DNA from: Bicyclus anynana
Taxonomy: Eukaryota > Arthropoda > Insecta > Lepidoptera > Nymphalidae
Length of the DNA: 64,000 bases
Direction of reading: 5' to 3'
Assembly (NCBI RefSeq): GCF_947172395.1
Contig: NC_069099.1
Coordinates: 14,575,740 to 14,639,739 of the forward strand
The number at the start of each line of letters is the position of its first letter. Positions within the stretch are counted from its first letter, which is position 1. Positions 51,533 to 62,026 of this stretch are shown piece by piece. The notes below the pieces were generated by a model. That model had not been told where the DNA came from. It did not search any database and was given only the letters and a program-made list of their open reading frames with translations. The translations under genes and the position numbers were made by a program.

Positions 51533-51862
51533 TTTTTTTTTTTATTCTTTACAAGTACGAATGTGTCTGAATGAGTCTTGAATCACTTGATGGAAGGTGA
51601 TGATGCAATCTCAGAGGGAAGCGGCCTAACTCATTAGGAGGATGAAAATCCACACCCCTTTCGGTTTCTACACGACAGCGTACCGGAACGCTAAATCGCT
51701 TGGCGGTACTCCTTTGCCGGGTAGTAATTAGCCACAGCTGAAGTCTCCCACCAGCCAGACCTGGACCAATTTAGAAAACCCTTAACAGCCCAGCCGAGGA
51801 TCGACCCTAGGACCTCTGTCTTGTAAATCCACCAATCATACCACTGCACCAAGGAGGCTTTC
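51533..51862 (-). mobile_element. SINE-A, full length
   Basis: From the T-run to the reversed head 'ccaaggaggctttc'. Diverged near the 3' end ('gtacgaatgtgtctgaatg') and in box B ('gaggatcgaccctagg'). Confidence 0.88.
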
Positions 51863-52019
51863 AAAAATATATAGAAAACGCACTTAAAGACCCCGTATCT
51901 GCTTCTAACTTCGGGCCCATCAGGCGATACTTCTACGTTCACCCAAAACCCCCTATGACAGGATAAGGCACTTACACAATCAGAAAAAAAATAGAGAATA
52001 CTTAAAAAGTAGTAAGTAC

Positions 52020-52345
52020 CTACGACAATACGACGACTGTCATTTCGGGGTCTGATGATGAAGACCAAGGTCAATTAAGGGAACCTCTTAACGGTTTACG
52101 GTAGCTACCTTGTGCTTGGGCTTGATTAATTTGTATTGCTAAGAATTTTGTACCAAGATGGGTTGTGACTGTCATTAGGGGTCTGATGTATTCGTATGAG
52201 ATGAAATTTTACACTAAAAATGGAAAAATAATAAAAATTTTAATAAAAAAATACAACCGACTTCAAAACCTAAAATGTACCCACTAAACTAAAAAGCGAA
52301 AAATAACATCATAATATGTTCTACCTGCTGATCAGTATGAAGGCG
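52020..52345 (-). repeat. Family F dispersed repeat
   Basis: Reverse of the 7300-7860 copy: 'gggaacctcttaacggtttacggtagctac', 'tgtcattaggggtctga', 'aaaaaaatacaaccgacttc', 'aaaaagcgaaaaataacatc'. Non-coding. Confidence 0.6.
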
Positions 52346-53329
52346 GTGAACCCTAGAACTCACAGATTTGAATGTATTCTATTATCCGAGTATCCATCAA
52401 GGTTTTATTGGATTTTATTTAAGCATAATACAGCTGGACTTGCTTCCAACTTCTCAAGCTACGACTATTTACAATAGAAATGTATAAATATGAACGATAT
52501 TTGTCGGTCGAAATAAATGTTTCAAGCAAAGGAATTTATGCGGGAATAGTGTATTTTATCGTGGCCGGACCCCGGCGTACAATTTTCATGAATAAATTTT
52601 TCCTTTGTAAACAAATCGAGTGGCCCATATTAGGTTAGGGGCCCGCCCAGACGGTACGTAATAAAACTAGACTTACTTATACGAGGCCTTCAAAGTGGTT
52701 AGATTAAGTTTGCTGACGTTATTAGTATTACGTACATGCGTGAGTTGAGTGTTTGAGTAACGCGTAACGTACATAGAAGAACATCCGAATTATTAGAAAC
52801 GACCTTCACCTATCTGTTTAATGGAGGAAAGTTTAAAGGAGGAGGTTCTATATTAAATTTAGTACTTTAAAAAATACTTTGCGAGCAGGTTGCCTAATTT
52901 CCTGGCCTAATTATAATTAATCATTATTAAGTAAAAGTTTTGTCTAGAGTTTTTGAGGCAACCTACACGCAATTATATTTTTTAACTTACTAATTTTGAT
53001 AATAAATATTTTTCATCCAATAAACAGACGGGTAAAGGACGTTTTAATACGGATCGTGGACTAATAACGATGTCTATTTTTAATTATCTTTAATTATATT
53101 TTATATTTTTAAGATTATCTACACTTATTTATATTGATTCAAATATGAAGACGAAAATGTCATACTGATTTACGTGCATACTGAAATGAATGAAAAAAAC
53201 GTACTTTCATCCGATCCTCCTCCTTCCGAGGTCAGTTAGAATTAAAAATCACAATATAATGTTGGTTTTTATAATAGTTATCTTATTCCAATATCCTGTA
53301 AAGAATAAATAATTAGTATAGCACTATCA
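52346..53329. other. Mostly unassigned; family K segment within
   Basis: Apart from 52520-52650, listed separately, I see no gene or repeat. Confidence 0.4.
52520..52650 (-). repeat. Family K dispersed repeat, copy 2
   Basis: Reverse complement of the 23768-23895 segment, with the same ordered words 'tgtattttatcgtgg', 'ccggaccccgg', 'ttcatgaataaatttttcctttg', 'aaacaaatcga' and 'ccatattaggttagg'. Confidence 0.6.
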
Positions 53330-54955
53330 TAGGGAACACATACACACAGGAAGAACACAGAATAAGCAGACATTAAACACTAGAGTGTTTCTGACTCAGC
53401 ATTTATGCTCTTATGTTATGCCTCATTTATGCTATTTATTTAAAGAAAAAAATCAATCAGGAGATACAAAAGTATTCGTATGGAACTCATACACATATAG
53501 CAGTTGGAACACAGAATAGGCAGACATTAAACAATGGTGTGTTCAGACTAAGCAAGCCTCATGTGTGCTCCTAAATAATGGGAAGAAGAAAACAATCAGT
53601 ACAAATCTATTTATATGAAGCACATACACACATATGGAAGTTGAAACACAGAATGGATAGGCAGAAAACAATGGCACGTTTCTGACTCAACAAGCCTCAT
53701 TTGTACTCTTAAGTTATTGGAAGAAGAAATCAATCAGTAAGTACAAAATTATTCGTATGGAACACATACACATATGGAAGTAAGAACACAGAATACGAGC
53801 ACAAATGATTACGGAACTGTTTTATGGAATTTGGAATACAGAACAGTCAGAGAGTAATAGGATATGGGTAACACATATTTCCGAATCCACTAGCCTCGTT
53901 TCTGTGTTCTTATATTATAGGAAGAAGAAATCAATCAGCACAGAACTACACACATACACACACATTGTAATTGGAACACAGAACGGACAGGCACTAAAAA
54001 TGGCATGTTTCCGATTCAGCCTCATTTCTGGTCCTAAGTTAATTGAAGAAGAAATCAATCAGTACAAAACTATTTGTATGAAACACATACACACATATGG
54101 AAGTTGGAACACAGAACGGACAAGCATTAAACAATGGCATGTTTCCGACTCAGCAAGCCTTATTTGTGCTCATAAGTTATTTGAAGAAGTATTAAGGTAG
54201 TTGGAACACAGACCGGGCAGGCACTAAAAATGGCATGTTTCCGATTCAGCCTCATTTCTGGTCCTAAGTTAATTGAAGAAGAAAACAATCAGTACAAAAC
54301 TATTTATATGAAATACATACACACACATGATACTTGGAACACAGAATGGATGGTATTTTTCCAATTCAGCAAGCCTTATTGTAGTCCTAAGTTATTTGAA
54401 GAAGAAAACAATCAGTACAAATTTATTTATATGAAACACACACACATATGGAAGTTGGAACACAGAACGGACAGGCATTAAACAATGGCATGTTTCCGAC
54501 TCAGCAAGCCTCATTTGTGCTCCTAAGTTATTGGAAGAAGAAAACAATCAGTAGAAAACTATTTATATGTAACACATACACACATATGGAAATTGGAACA
54601 CAGAACGGACAGCATTAAACAATGGCATGTTTCCGACTCAGCAAGCCTTATTTGTGCTCCTAAGTTATTGGAAGAAGAAAACAATCAGTACAAAACTATT
54701 TATATGAAATACAAACACACACATGATACTTGAAACACAGAACGGACAAGCATTAAACAATGGCTTGTTTCCGACTCAGCAAGCCTCATTTGTGCTCCTA
54801 AGTTATTGGAAGAAGAAAAAATCAGTACATAACTATTTATAAGAAACATATACACATATATGGAAGTTGGAACACAGAACGGACAAGCATTAAACAATGG
54901 CATGTTTCCGACTCAGCAAGCCTCATTTGTGCTCCTAAGTTATTCTGTGTACATC
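53330..54955. repeat. Satellite-like array, ~137-bp period, about 12 units
   Basis: Each unit contains 'acacatacacacatatggaag', 'ggaacacagaacggacagg', 'catgtttccgactcagcaagcc', 'tgtgctcctaagttattgg' and 'gaagaaaacaatcagtac'. Spacing of the 'ggaacacagaac' word is mostly 135-139 bp, with short units of 96 and 120. Units at the left are more diverged than those at the right. Frames at 53805-54200 and 54230-54481 translate the repeat; unit length is not a constant multiple of three, so they are not convincing genes. Confidence 0.9.
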
Positions 54956-55165
54956 TCTTTCATAGTTCGCTGAGCGAATTTAAATCAGTAAACGCAGTTC
55001 GTGCCCTGATTGTGTAACAACTGCATCCGCATTTGGAGATGCAACCGTATATTTGCTTTGTGTCCAATCTCATACGCGTACATGCAACCAATATTAATAC
55101 CTTGTTTAGGGAGTTTAGATGTATTGATAACAATTAATAGAGCCTAGACCCGTGATAGCATAGGA

Positions 55166-55505
55166 CCAATGCATCTGTTTGGTGTTGAAACAACTCAACA
55201 TCTCGAAAAGACTTTCCACCAGCTGTCTTCGGAGGATCCTCGAGTACTTCGGTCACATTGCCAGGAGTGAAGGAGATAACCTAGAGAAACTTGTTATCAC
55301 TGGCAAAGTGGAAGGAAAGAGACCTCGAGGACGTAGCCCGATGCGTTGGTCAGATCAAATCCGCACCACTCTCGATACAAAAGTACACGAAGCTCTACAA
55401 GTCACGAAAAGCCGAGCCGCATGGCGTGACATCGTGCGGGAAAAAGTCATGAGTGTGTGATAGGGGTCACGACACTCAGTAATGAGGAACACGACGCGGA
55501 GAGAG
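55166..55505 (+). pseudogene. LINE ORF2 C-terminal fragment and 3' end
   Basis: The plus frame 55179-55460 contains RRILEYFGHIARSEGDNLE, then GKVEGKRPRGRSPMRWSDQI and AAWRDIVRE, the C-terminal region of an endonuclease/reverse-transcriptase LINE. It is followed by 'gggtcacgacactcagtaatgagg'. The RT and endonuclease domains are absent. It is paralogous to 48303-48530. Confidence 0.8.
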
Positions 55506-55822
55506 AGATAGCCCAGTAGATATCACCTCTGCCTCTGATTCCTGAGGGTGTGGAGGGTGTTTCGAATCCGGGTCTGGGCATGCACCTAAAACTTTTCAGT
55601 TGTGTGCATTTTAGGAAATCAAATATCGCGTGTGTCAAACGGTGAAAGAAAACATTGTGCGGAAACCTGCATACCAGAGAATTATCTTAATTCTTTGCGT
55701 GAGTTAAGTCTGCCAATCGACATTGGGCCAGCGTGGTGGACTATTGGCTCTGCTGAGCTCGAGTCTCCTCTCAGAATGAGAGGAGACTCGAGCTAGGTAG
55801 AGCTGAGGCTAATATGGGTTGA
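55506..55822 (+). mobile_element. SINE-B, full length but rearranged
   Basis: Head 'gatagcccagtagatatcacc', box B 'gtttcgaatccggg', and tail 'ctaatatgggttgatacc'. The 3' part contains a local inversion-like duplication, 'gagctcgagtctcctctcagaatgagaggagactcgagc'-type symmetry near 55756-55795. The region 'ctaacccctctcatt' is missing. Confidence 0.85.
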
Positions 55823-56289
55823 TACCGATCGATGTATTGATAAGAATTAAAAGATTGTCTAAAACTTCCTCGGTGGTCTTATAGCTTTGGATCTTGAGAT
55901 CTAGAGTCTCGAGTCGAAATATTGAAATTTTATTTAGTCTGAGACATTTGTAGTAATAGCTCAAAGTTGTAATCGATTGGTGTGAAGCGTTGTGACTGAG
56001 AGAGCATTTTTAAGCAATCTGTTCCACTTATTATTAACATTAATTAAAATCAGTGGTTTAATTTTAATGGTAATTTAAAACTCTAAATTATTGTCCTAAG
56101 CAAGAATACAGGATCTGCTGCACCAGAGAAGTTGTCAGAAATCCTTTCAATTCCATAGCTTTAGGAGAAATAAATCAAAACCTTGAAACGAAGAAACTGA
56201 ACAATAATCCACGTTAGCCTTCGTGTAAAATTCAGTCTTTCGCGAGTAAACACAATGTATTACAAGTTTAGTACTGAAATAAAGTAAAT
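55823..56289. other. Unassigned AT-rich DNA
   Basis: I see no gene or repeat family here. Confidence 0.4.
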
Positions 56290-56691
56290 ATAAGGGCGCG
56301 CACTCACTGTGCGGGTAACCGCGGCATAGTCGTTTGGTAGTGCGTCGGTTGCGGTCGAACTTGCGTTTGGCCGAATTTCTGCGGTTGCAATCGAAACATC
56401 CGGCAATATGCAAATGCGAGACAGTTTTTTTAAATAAATAAACTGTTTGACTGCAAATACGAGTTGTTTTCTGGTTATATGTTTGCTGTAGGCTCTTTAA
56501 TAAAACCTCATTTCGGGTATATTAATATCAGTAGCTAGTGTAAAGTGTTGTTCTATTATTTAAATGTATTACTACCAGCTATCGATTATAGGCTAAAGTT
56601 TTTATTAAATGCAAGCTTATGCGTATTTATGACTACATAAACGATAAAAAAGCTTGGAAATAAAGTGTACTATATGACTATACCTACAAAG

Positions 56692-56821
56692 TTTTTTTTT
56701 ATTCTTTACAAGTTAGCCCTTGATTACAATCTCACCTGATGGTAAGTAATGTTGCAAGGAAGAGGATGAAAATCCACACCCCTATCGGTTTCTACACGAC
56801 ATCTTACCATCAGGTGAGATT
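56692..56821 (-). mobile_element. SINE-A fragment with inverted end
   Basis: Reversed 3' part of SINE-A from the T-run to 'ggtttctacacgacatc', with a deletion. It is followed by 'ttaccatcaggtgagatt', which is the same element in the opposite orientation and pairs with 56728-56745. Confidence 0.7.
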
Positions 56822-56999
56822 AAAAAGGAAGATAGGTTAGGAATTTAATTGTCATTAAAATATAAAAAGTGTTGAATAATATTGTAAATAGATGAAAAAT
56901 CTGCGTTTACTGCAAATGACGCTATGCAACAGAAATGCCACCTAAAGTTCTAATAAATAACTAGTAACGAATACACAACCAATATGGCGTGTATTATTT

Positions 57000-57230
57000 C
57001 TCGACATCTCGTATTCTCTCTCTCGTTTAATCTTTCTCACTATAGCTCTCTCCCACCTCTCACTCCATAGCACTGTGCGTGATACGACGTTCGCTCTGTC
57101 TCACTTTTTCTCTCAATCTTTCTCGCTTGCTCTCTACTCTCACTCCACGGCTAGTTGCTTCATGCTACGTTCGCCCTGTCTTAATCTGTCTCAATCGGTC
57201 TCGATCGCTCTCTCTCTCTCTTTCGACACT
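57000..57230. repeat. Polypyrimidine CTCTCT/GTCTC tract
   Basis: Plus strand is dominated by CTCTCT, TCTCACT and GTCTC words. A degenerate direct repetition of 'tacgttcgccctgtct' (57087 'acgacgttcgctctgtctc' and 57167) is visible. Overlapping frames here are serine/leucine-rich by composition, not genes. Confidence 0.6.
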
Positions 57231-57439
57231 TCCGTTGCATACCGGCGTGACGTTACATCTGTAAAAATTTTACCCTCATGCGCCTAAAGAAGTTTCACTT
57301 CAAAAAAAAAATAACCGCACAGTGCGTATATGACCTAACAAGTCCTCGTATTGAAACCGCAGCGCAAACTTGACAAACAATGGCGCGTGACTCCACGCGA
57401 GCGCCGGCTCTGAGGAATAAATCTACACTTTGCGCTTTA

Positions 57440-57580
57440 ACTGTGATTTAATGCGGTTATTTGTACTTACGAACTAAGTAAGTAAGAAACAACACGGTAC
57501 TTTTCAGGTTAGACAAACTTAATCCTTTAACGTTCTGTTTGAGTAATTACGAGGAGGAGGGCTTAACACATGTTTGTTTT
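57440..57580. repeat. Direct duplication, left copy
   Basis: 'aactgtgatttaatgcggttatttgta', 'ttttcaggtt', 'caaacttaatcctttaacgt' and 'gtaattacg' recur in order at 58180-58316, about 745 bp downstream. Divergence is visible, so the event is old. Confidence 0.7.
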
Positions 57581-57618
57581 GTTTTATGTAAAATGCGATA
57601 TCAAAAAATGTACAGTAT

Positions 57619-57771
57619 CTATAGTTTGGCAAGTTCGTTGATGACACTCCTATGATATGCGGGTGACGGGGTTCTCCCCGTCAAGGACTGGGTGACTGAG
57701 ATGAGACTGGGAAGTGGGATGCATGTGGGGTTTTCATTCATCGCTACACGCCCCCTGCTGCCAAGCTATAG
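57619..57771. mobile_element. Family G MITE-like element, copy 3
   Basis: Best-preserved termini: CTATAGTTTGGCA (57619-57631) and TGCCAAGCTATAG (57759-57771), inverted with one mismatch. The interior shares 'gttgatgacactcctatgatatgcggg' and 'ttcattcatcgctacacgcc' with copies 1 and 2. It is 153 bp with no coding capacity. Confidence 0.72.
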
Positions 57772-57949
57772 CTTGCACTTTGACATCATTACGGGTTTAA
57801 ACTAAGCTAACATTTTACTCCCCAACTTTTAAGTCACTGGTGCCAGTTTCTCCTTAAATAATCACGCACAAAAACAGCTAAGGATACAACCAGCCGTATC
57901 TAAGTAAATTCAATGGCTAGTAGTGGAAATAACTCTGATCAAAGACAGT

Positions 57950-58100
57950 AAATACCTAGTTTCAGCTTTCTTAACTAAACAAAAAAAAAATAATTCAAAA
58001 TCGGTCCACAAATGACGGAAATATCTTATTACATACATAAAAAATACAAACAGAACATAGACCTCTCTCCTCCTCCTTTTTTTGAAGTTCTTTTTTAAAT
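57950..58100 (+). repeat. Family F terminal fragment
   Basis: 'ttcaaaatcggtccacaaatgacgga' and 'cctcctccttttttt gaagt' resemble the family F end at 8430-8515. The right boundary is unclear. Confidence 0.4.
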
Positions 58101-58179
58101 ATATATTTTTTTTTAAATAAATACATACGTACGTTCCAAAAGTATACAAACTACAGTTGATACGAGCTACACTATTGCT

Positions 58180-58316
58180 GTAACTGTGATTAATTAATGC
58201 GGTTATTTGTACCTACGAGTTAAGTATCACGGTATTTTTCAGGTTAAACAAACTTAATCCTTTAACGTACCTACTTGGGTAATTACGCGAAGAGGAGGGT
58301 CTTAATATATGTTTGT
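58180..58316. repeat. Direct duplication, right copy
   Basis: Second copy of the segment at 57440-57580. The intervening sequence contains family G and family F pieces, so the duplication either predates them or they were carried between the copies. Confidence 0.7.
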
Positions 58317-58322
58317 ACAAGA

Positions 58323-58618
58323 GCAGTGATAGCCCAGTGGATATGACCTCTGCCTCCGATTCCGGAGGGTGTGGGTTCGAATCCGTTCCGGGGCATGCAC
58401 CTCCAACTTTTCAGTTGTGTGCATTTTAAGAAATTAAATATCACGTGTCTCAATCGTGAGGAAACCTGCATACCAGAGAATTATCTTCATTATCTGCGTG
58501 TGTGTAGTCTGCCAATCCGCATTGGGCCAGCGTGGTGGACTATTGGCCTAACCCCTCTCATTCTGAGAGGAGACTCGAGCTCAGCAGTGAGCCGAATATG
58601 GGTTAATGACGATGATGA
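58323..58618 (+). mobile_element. SINE-B, near full length
   Basis: Head GTGATAGCCCAGTGGATATG, box B 'tgggttcgaatccg', body, and tail 'gggttaatgacgatgatg'. It has a deletion of 'acggtgaaggaaaacatc'. Close to the 36288 reference. Confidence 0.93.
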
Positions 58619-58982
58619 ACATCTCGAACTTCTTGACTTTGGGCTACTACTGAGAGATTATTAAAAAAAAAAACCTGCTCCATTGCCCAACTCAGGATTC
58701 AATCCCAGGACTTCACAAATCTACTAGAATTACCAGTAAATGCATTGTAATAAGTGGAAACAGCGCCGACTTCAATTCCAGGGGAAATAAATCAGGGAAT
58801 TCCCCGGTTCATCGAATACTCGCCAGACCAAATCCCGGACTCAGTATGTGGGATCAATCCCACTTATCAGTACAAGAGCGCGCCTGCTCCAGCTTACCAG
58901 ACCTACTGAGAATTTGAGAGCTAATCTCGACTAGGATTCCGTTTTGGAATTGAGTTTTCTTTTAATTCAAAATCGAAAATTT
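58619..58982. other. Unassigned DNA
   Basis: No gene is seen. 58770-58870 contains 'atcccggactcagtatgtggg', repeat-like but without a second copy here. Confidence 0.4.
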
Positions 58983-59281
58983 TTGACGACCTCCGTGGCG
59001 CGGTGGAGTACGCGGTGGATTTACAAGACGGGTTCGATCACCGGCTGGGCCAATTAAGGTTTTCTTAATTGGTCCAGGTCTTTAGGCTTCGGCTGTGGCT
59101 AGTTACCGCCAACGACGTGCCGTCAAGCGATTTAGCGTACCGGTACGATGTCGTGCAGAAACCGAATGGGGTGGGGATTTTCATCCCCCTCGTAACAAGT
59201 TAGACCGTATCTATCATTGATTGCATCATCACTTATCAGGTGAGATAGTAGTCAAAGGCTAATTTGTAAAAAGTAAAAAAA
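58983..59281 (+). mobile_element. SINE-A, near full length
   Basis: 'gacgacctccgtggcgcggtgg' head to 'tttgtaaaaagtaaaaaaa' tail. Deletions remove 'gaggtcctg' before box B and part of the 'ggctggtggg' segment. Older than most copies. Confidence 0.88.
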
Positions 59282-59484
59282 TACCGTAACAAACAAATTG
59301 AACAATCTGCCTACTTCGATTTGGAAACTAAAATTAATATTTACTGCATTGTAGGTTGTTAGTCTCGCATACCACCACACACTTGTGAAGTGTGAAGGCA
59401 GTAGCAAATAGTTTAGTATGCTACTCGACTAAACTACTAAAGTAGTCCGAACTAGGCTTTAGGGTTAAGTGTATAATGGCAGTG

Positions 59485-59576
59485 AGGGAGCCGCTGGACG
59501 CTGGCGGCTCGAGACCGTTGTGTTTGGAGGTCCATGCAAGAGGCCTATGTCCAGCAGTGGACGTCTATCGGCTGAT
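59485..59576 (+). mobile_element. RTE-type LINE 3'-end fragment
   Basis: 'gaggtccatgcaagaggcctatg' and 'ccagcagtggacgtctatcggctg' match the coding 3' end of the RTE-like family. The GAT tail is absent. Confidence 0.6.
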
Positions 59577-59589
59577 CTCCCGATCAGTC

Positions 59590-59780
59590 CGTGAGCTCTT
59601 CCTGGGGTCATGCCTGAAAATCAGCGCTACAGTTACTTAGCTGTAGCATAGAGCTGAGGCAGCGCCCCATTTAGCCGAAGCCTTAGTATTAAGTTAGTAT
59701 TAATTCTCATGTTTTTTTCTTATTTATGTTATGTTGTTTTGACTGAATAAATGTTTTTATTATTAATGTTTTTATTATTG
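59590..59780 (+). mobile_element. LINE 3'-end fragment with ATT tail
   Basis: 'gttagtattaattctcatg', 'atgttatgttgttttgactgaataaatg' and TTATTATTAATG tail match 31240-31370. A short duplication of 'aatgtttttattatt' ends it. An AAGGT array follows at 59781-59800. Confidence 0.65.
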
Positions 59781-59869
59781 ATAAGGTAAGGTAAGGTAAT
59801 GACAATCCCCCTACTACTAGTAAAAACTTCGAACTATAAACTATGTTAACAGAGAAAAGTGCGCTTAAA

Positions 59870-60180
59870 TTCACTTTATAAACCTATTTCGCACTCCGTC
59901 GGTACAAAATAACCCTTCTACATCACGCCACCTGCAGAGAGATAAAAATCGGCGCGACTTTTCACGGCGAGCCTTTCTTTGAGCCTTGAGTGTTATCTGC
60001 ACGCCCTGTTGGTATCGCGCGCTTTTATGTTTGACTAGTTTTCGCCCCGCGGTTTCACCCGCGTAGTTTCCGTTCCCATGAGAATATGAGGAAAAATATA
60101 GCATATATTGGATAGAAGCAGGCGTTACTTTGCGGAAGTTCATCATGATTATATAATGATTTATTATATAATATAGCATA
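59870..60180 (+). repeat. Dispersed repeat with family E-like terminus
   Basis: 59870-60031 ('ttcgcactccgtcgg', 'cttttcacggcgagcctttc', 'cacgccctgttggtatcgcgcgc') precedes 'ctagttttcgccccgcggtttcacccgcg', a family E start. No gene is supported by the 102-codon reverse frame here. Confidence 0.4.
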
Positions 60181-60489
60181 TGGCGCTCACAAATAACGTG
60201 ACTTTTGAGTTAATTGAGCCTGAGTAACAATGATTAATTTATGCTTAACAGACCTAATCGTAAGAGATAATATATAGCATATATAGCAGATAATAAATAG
60301 CATCCTAAAGAAGAATTTAGGGCTTTTCATACCAGCAACCAAAGAATTCTTCCGATTTTTAAAACATCTGAAGGTGAATGCCCACCAGCCCATACAACGT
60401 CGGCCCAGGGAACCCAGGTACACTCCCCTATAAAAGTATATAGAGATAATAATATGACGTACAAATAAGGATCTGGTTTAATAAAAGTA
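60181..60489. other. Unassigned DNA
   Basis: I see no gene or recognisable repeat family here. Confidence 0.35.
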
Positions 60490-60900
60490 CGTTCTGAACG
60501 CCCCTCGATACGTGAGGAACCTGACTATCGCCAGGGGCCTCCGTATCGAGGACCTAGACTCGGTCATCATCAACCAGTCGATCCGAGTCTACGCAAAAAC
60601 TGAAACGGCGCAACACCCACATATCCGGGAAATAGCGCCGTGGCACGCACGCCCTCCCGACCGTGGGACTCTCCCACGGGACATTCTCTTAGAAAGAGGA
60701 AACCAAGTGACTCCATCTTGAGACTCCTGTCCAGCTCTATCTGGGCATAAACCAGAAGACAGTAATCACAGAAGTGAAGAATTAAAAACCATTACATTAA
60801 TAGAGAGCGAAAGAAACCGCACGCAGGAGGCGTATGCCTCGGACGTGCTTCTCCCCGGACCCATGTGGGTCCGAGAGAAGAGATACGCAGGGAAAAGTAC
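60490..60900 (+). pseudogene. Jockey-like LINE ORF2 C-terminus and 3' UTR
   Basis: The plus frame 60500-60721 begins with a YVRNLTIARGLRIEDLD stretch and ends with IREIAPWHARPPDRGTLPRD, then a TGA. From family knowledge the pattern (R/N)IAP...RPP....LPR(E/D) closes ORF2 of Jockey-type non-LTR retrotransposons. RT and endonuclease are missing. About 180 bp of GC-richer 3' UTR follows, with 'cccggacccatgtgggtccg' as a small hairpin. Confidence 0.65.
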
Positions 60901-61230
60901 GTTTGTTTAAGAAAAAATACGTGTTTGTTATCAGTCTTTTAAGGCAAAATATTCACCGGTGTACTAAAGCGGCAAGTAACGTTTAAAGTATTATTTTTTT
61001 CTGTTACCAACCAGCTTATCAAACAAGAAAACGAACAAAGAAACCAATCATAAGTCTTCAAAAAATATCGTAAAACTCAGACTGTATGGTCAACGATCTT
61101 AGCTTGTCCTCGTTGTGGGAAAATTGAAGATGAATTAAAAATATCGTAAAACGTTGTAGCAAACTTTTTTTTTATAAAGTAATGATTTCATTATTAAAGT
61201 AGAATTATCAAGTTATCCTATCCTATCCTA
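60901..61230. other. Unassigned AT-rich DNA
   Basis: No gene or repeat family. TCCTATCCTATCC occurs at 61216. Confidence 0.4.
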
Positions 61231-61606
61231 CTAATATTATAAACGCGAAAGTTTGTATAGATGTTTGGATGTTTGTTACTCTATAACGCCGCTACTACTG
61301 AAGCGATTTAGCTGAAATTTGGAATGGTAATAGATTTTACTCTGGATTAACACATAGGCTATTTTTATCACGAAAAAATCCATGGTGTCCCGAGATTTGC
61401 GAAAACTGATGATTTTGATGATATGAATGTTTGTGACTCTTTCACACCTCAACTACTAAACCGAATTAGCTGAAATTTGGTATTAAGATATATTATAGCC
61501 TGGATTAACACATAGACTACTTTTTATCCCGGAAAAATCCATGGTTCCCGAGGGATTTGTGAAAAACTAAATTCCACGCGGACGAAGTCGCGGGCGTCCG
61601 CTAGTT
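61231..61606 (-). repeat. Family D dispersed repeat, double unit
   Basis: Two ~180-bp monomers each contain 'agctgaaatttgg', 'tggattaacacatag', 'aaaatccatgg' and 'agatttg' words. The minus-strand start is 'ctagcggacgcccgcgacttcg', and the end is 'ttataatatta'. It has the same dimer design as 27830-28236. Confidence 0.65.
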
Positions 61607-62026
61607 TTTAGATATACGTAAATTTCGGGGTGGTTAGGGTAGGCCTGGGCCATTGGGCATTGCTTTTTAAACAAACGAAGTCGCGCGTATCCAATAGTAA
61701 CCAATATTTCATTTCATTTGTACGTATGAACTATCTAGAGTTATTTATCACTGCTGTTTGTTCAATGTACGGAACATTTATTGCTCCATTGTACGGCGGA
61801 GAGAAAGATGGCCGCCTCTCTGTACTGGAGGATATCTGGAAGAGCGTTTCAACAAATTCTGACAGCGCTCATTAATTTGGTTTTACCGCTGAAATTATTC
61901 TTGCGGCTCAGTCTGAGCGTACAGACGTCTTTTCAGAAACCCTGGCTGGGCATTTATCAGTAAATCCTCTTATATAATAAATATACAACAGTATCGTAAA
62001 TAGTAACAGAAATTTGTCTATTTATT
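61607..62026. other. Unassigned DNA
   Basis: No gene is supported; open frames at 61630-61963 overlap in two frames and carry no recognisable domain. Confidence 0.35.

Larger units (their letters stand above)
56290..57334. repeat. Region bounded by a 13-bp inverted repeat
   Basis: CACTGTGCGGGTA near 56298 and TAACCGCACAGTG near 57313 are inverted with one mismatch. The left edge is CpG-rich (56293-56410). Inside lie a SINE-A fold-back fragment (56692-56821) and a polypyrimidine tract (57000-57230). It may be a DNA-transposon relic; no transposase frame is seen. Confidence 0.35.

Noticed and set aside
53805..54481. Two plus-strand frames of 131 and 83 codons
   Set aside because: They are translations of the ~137-bp satellite; unit lengths vary and break the frame between units.
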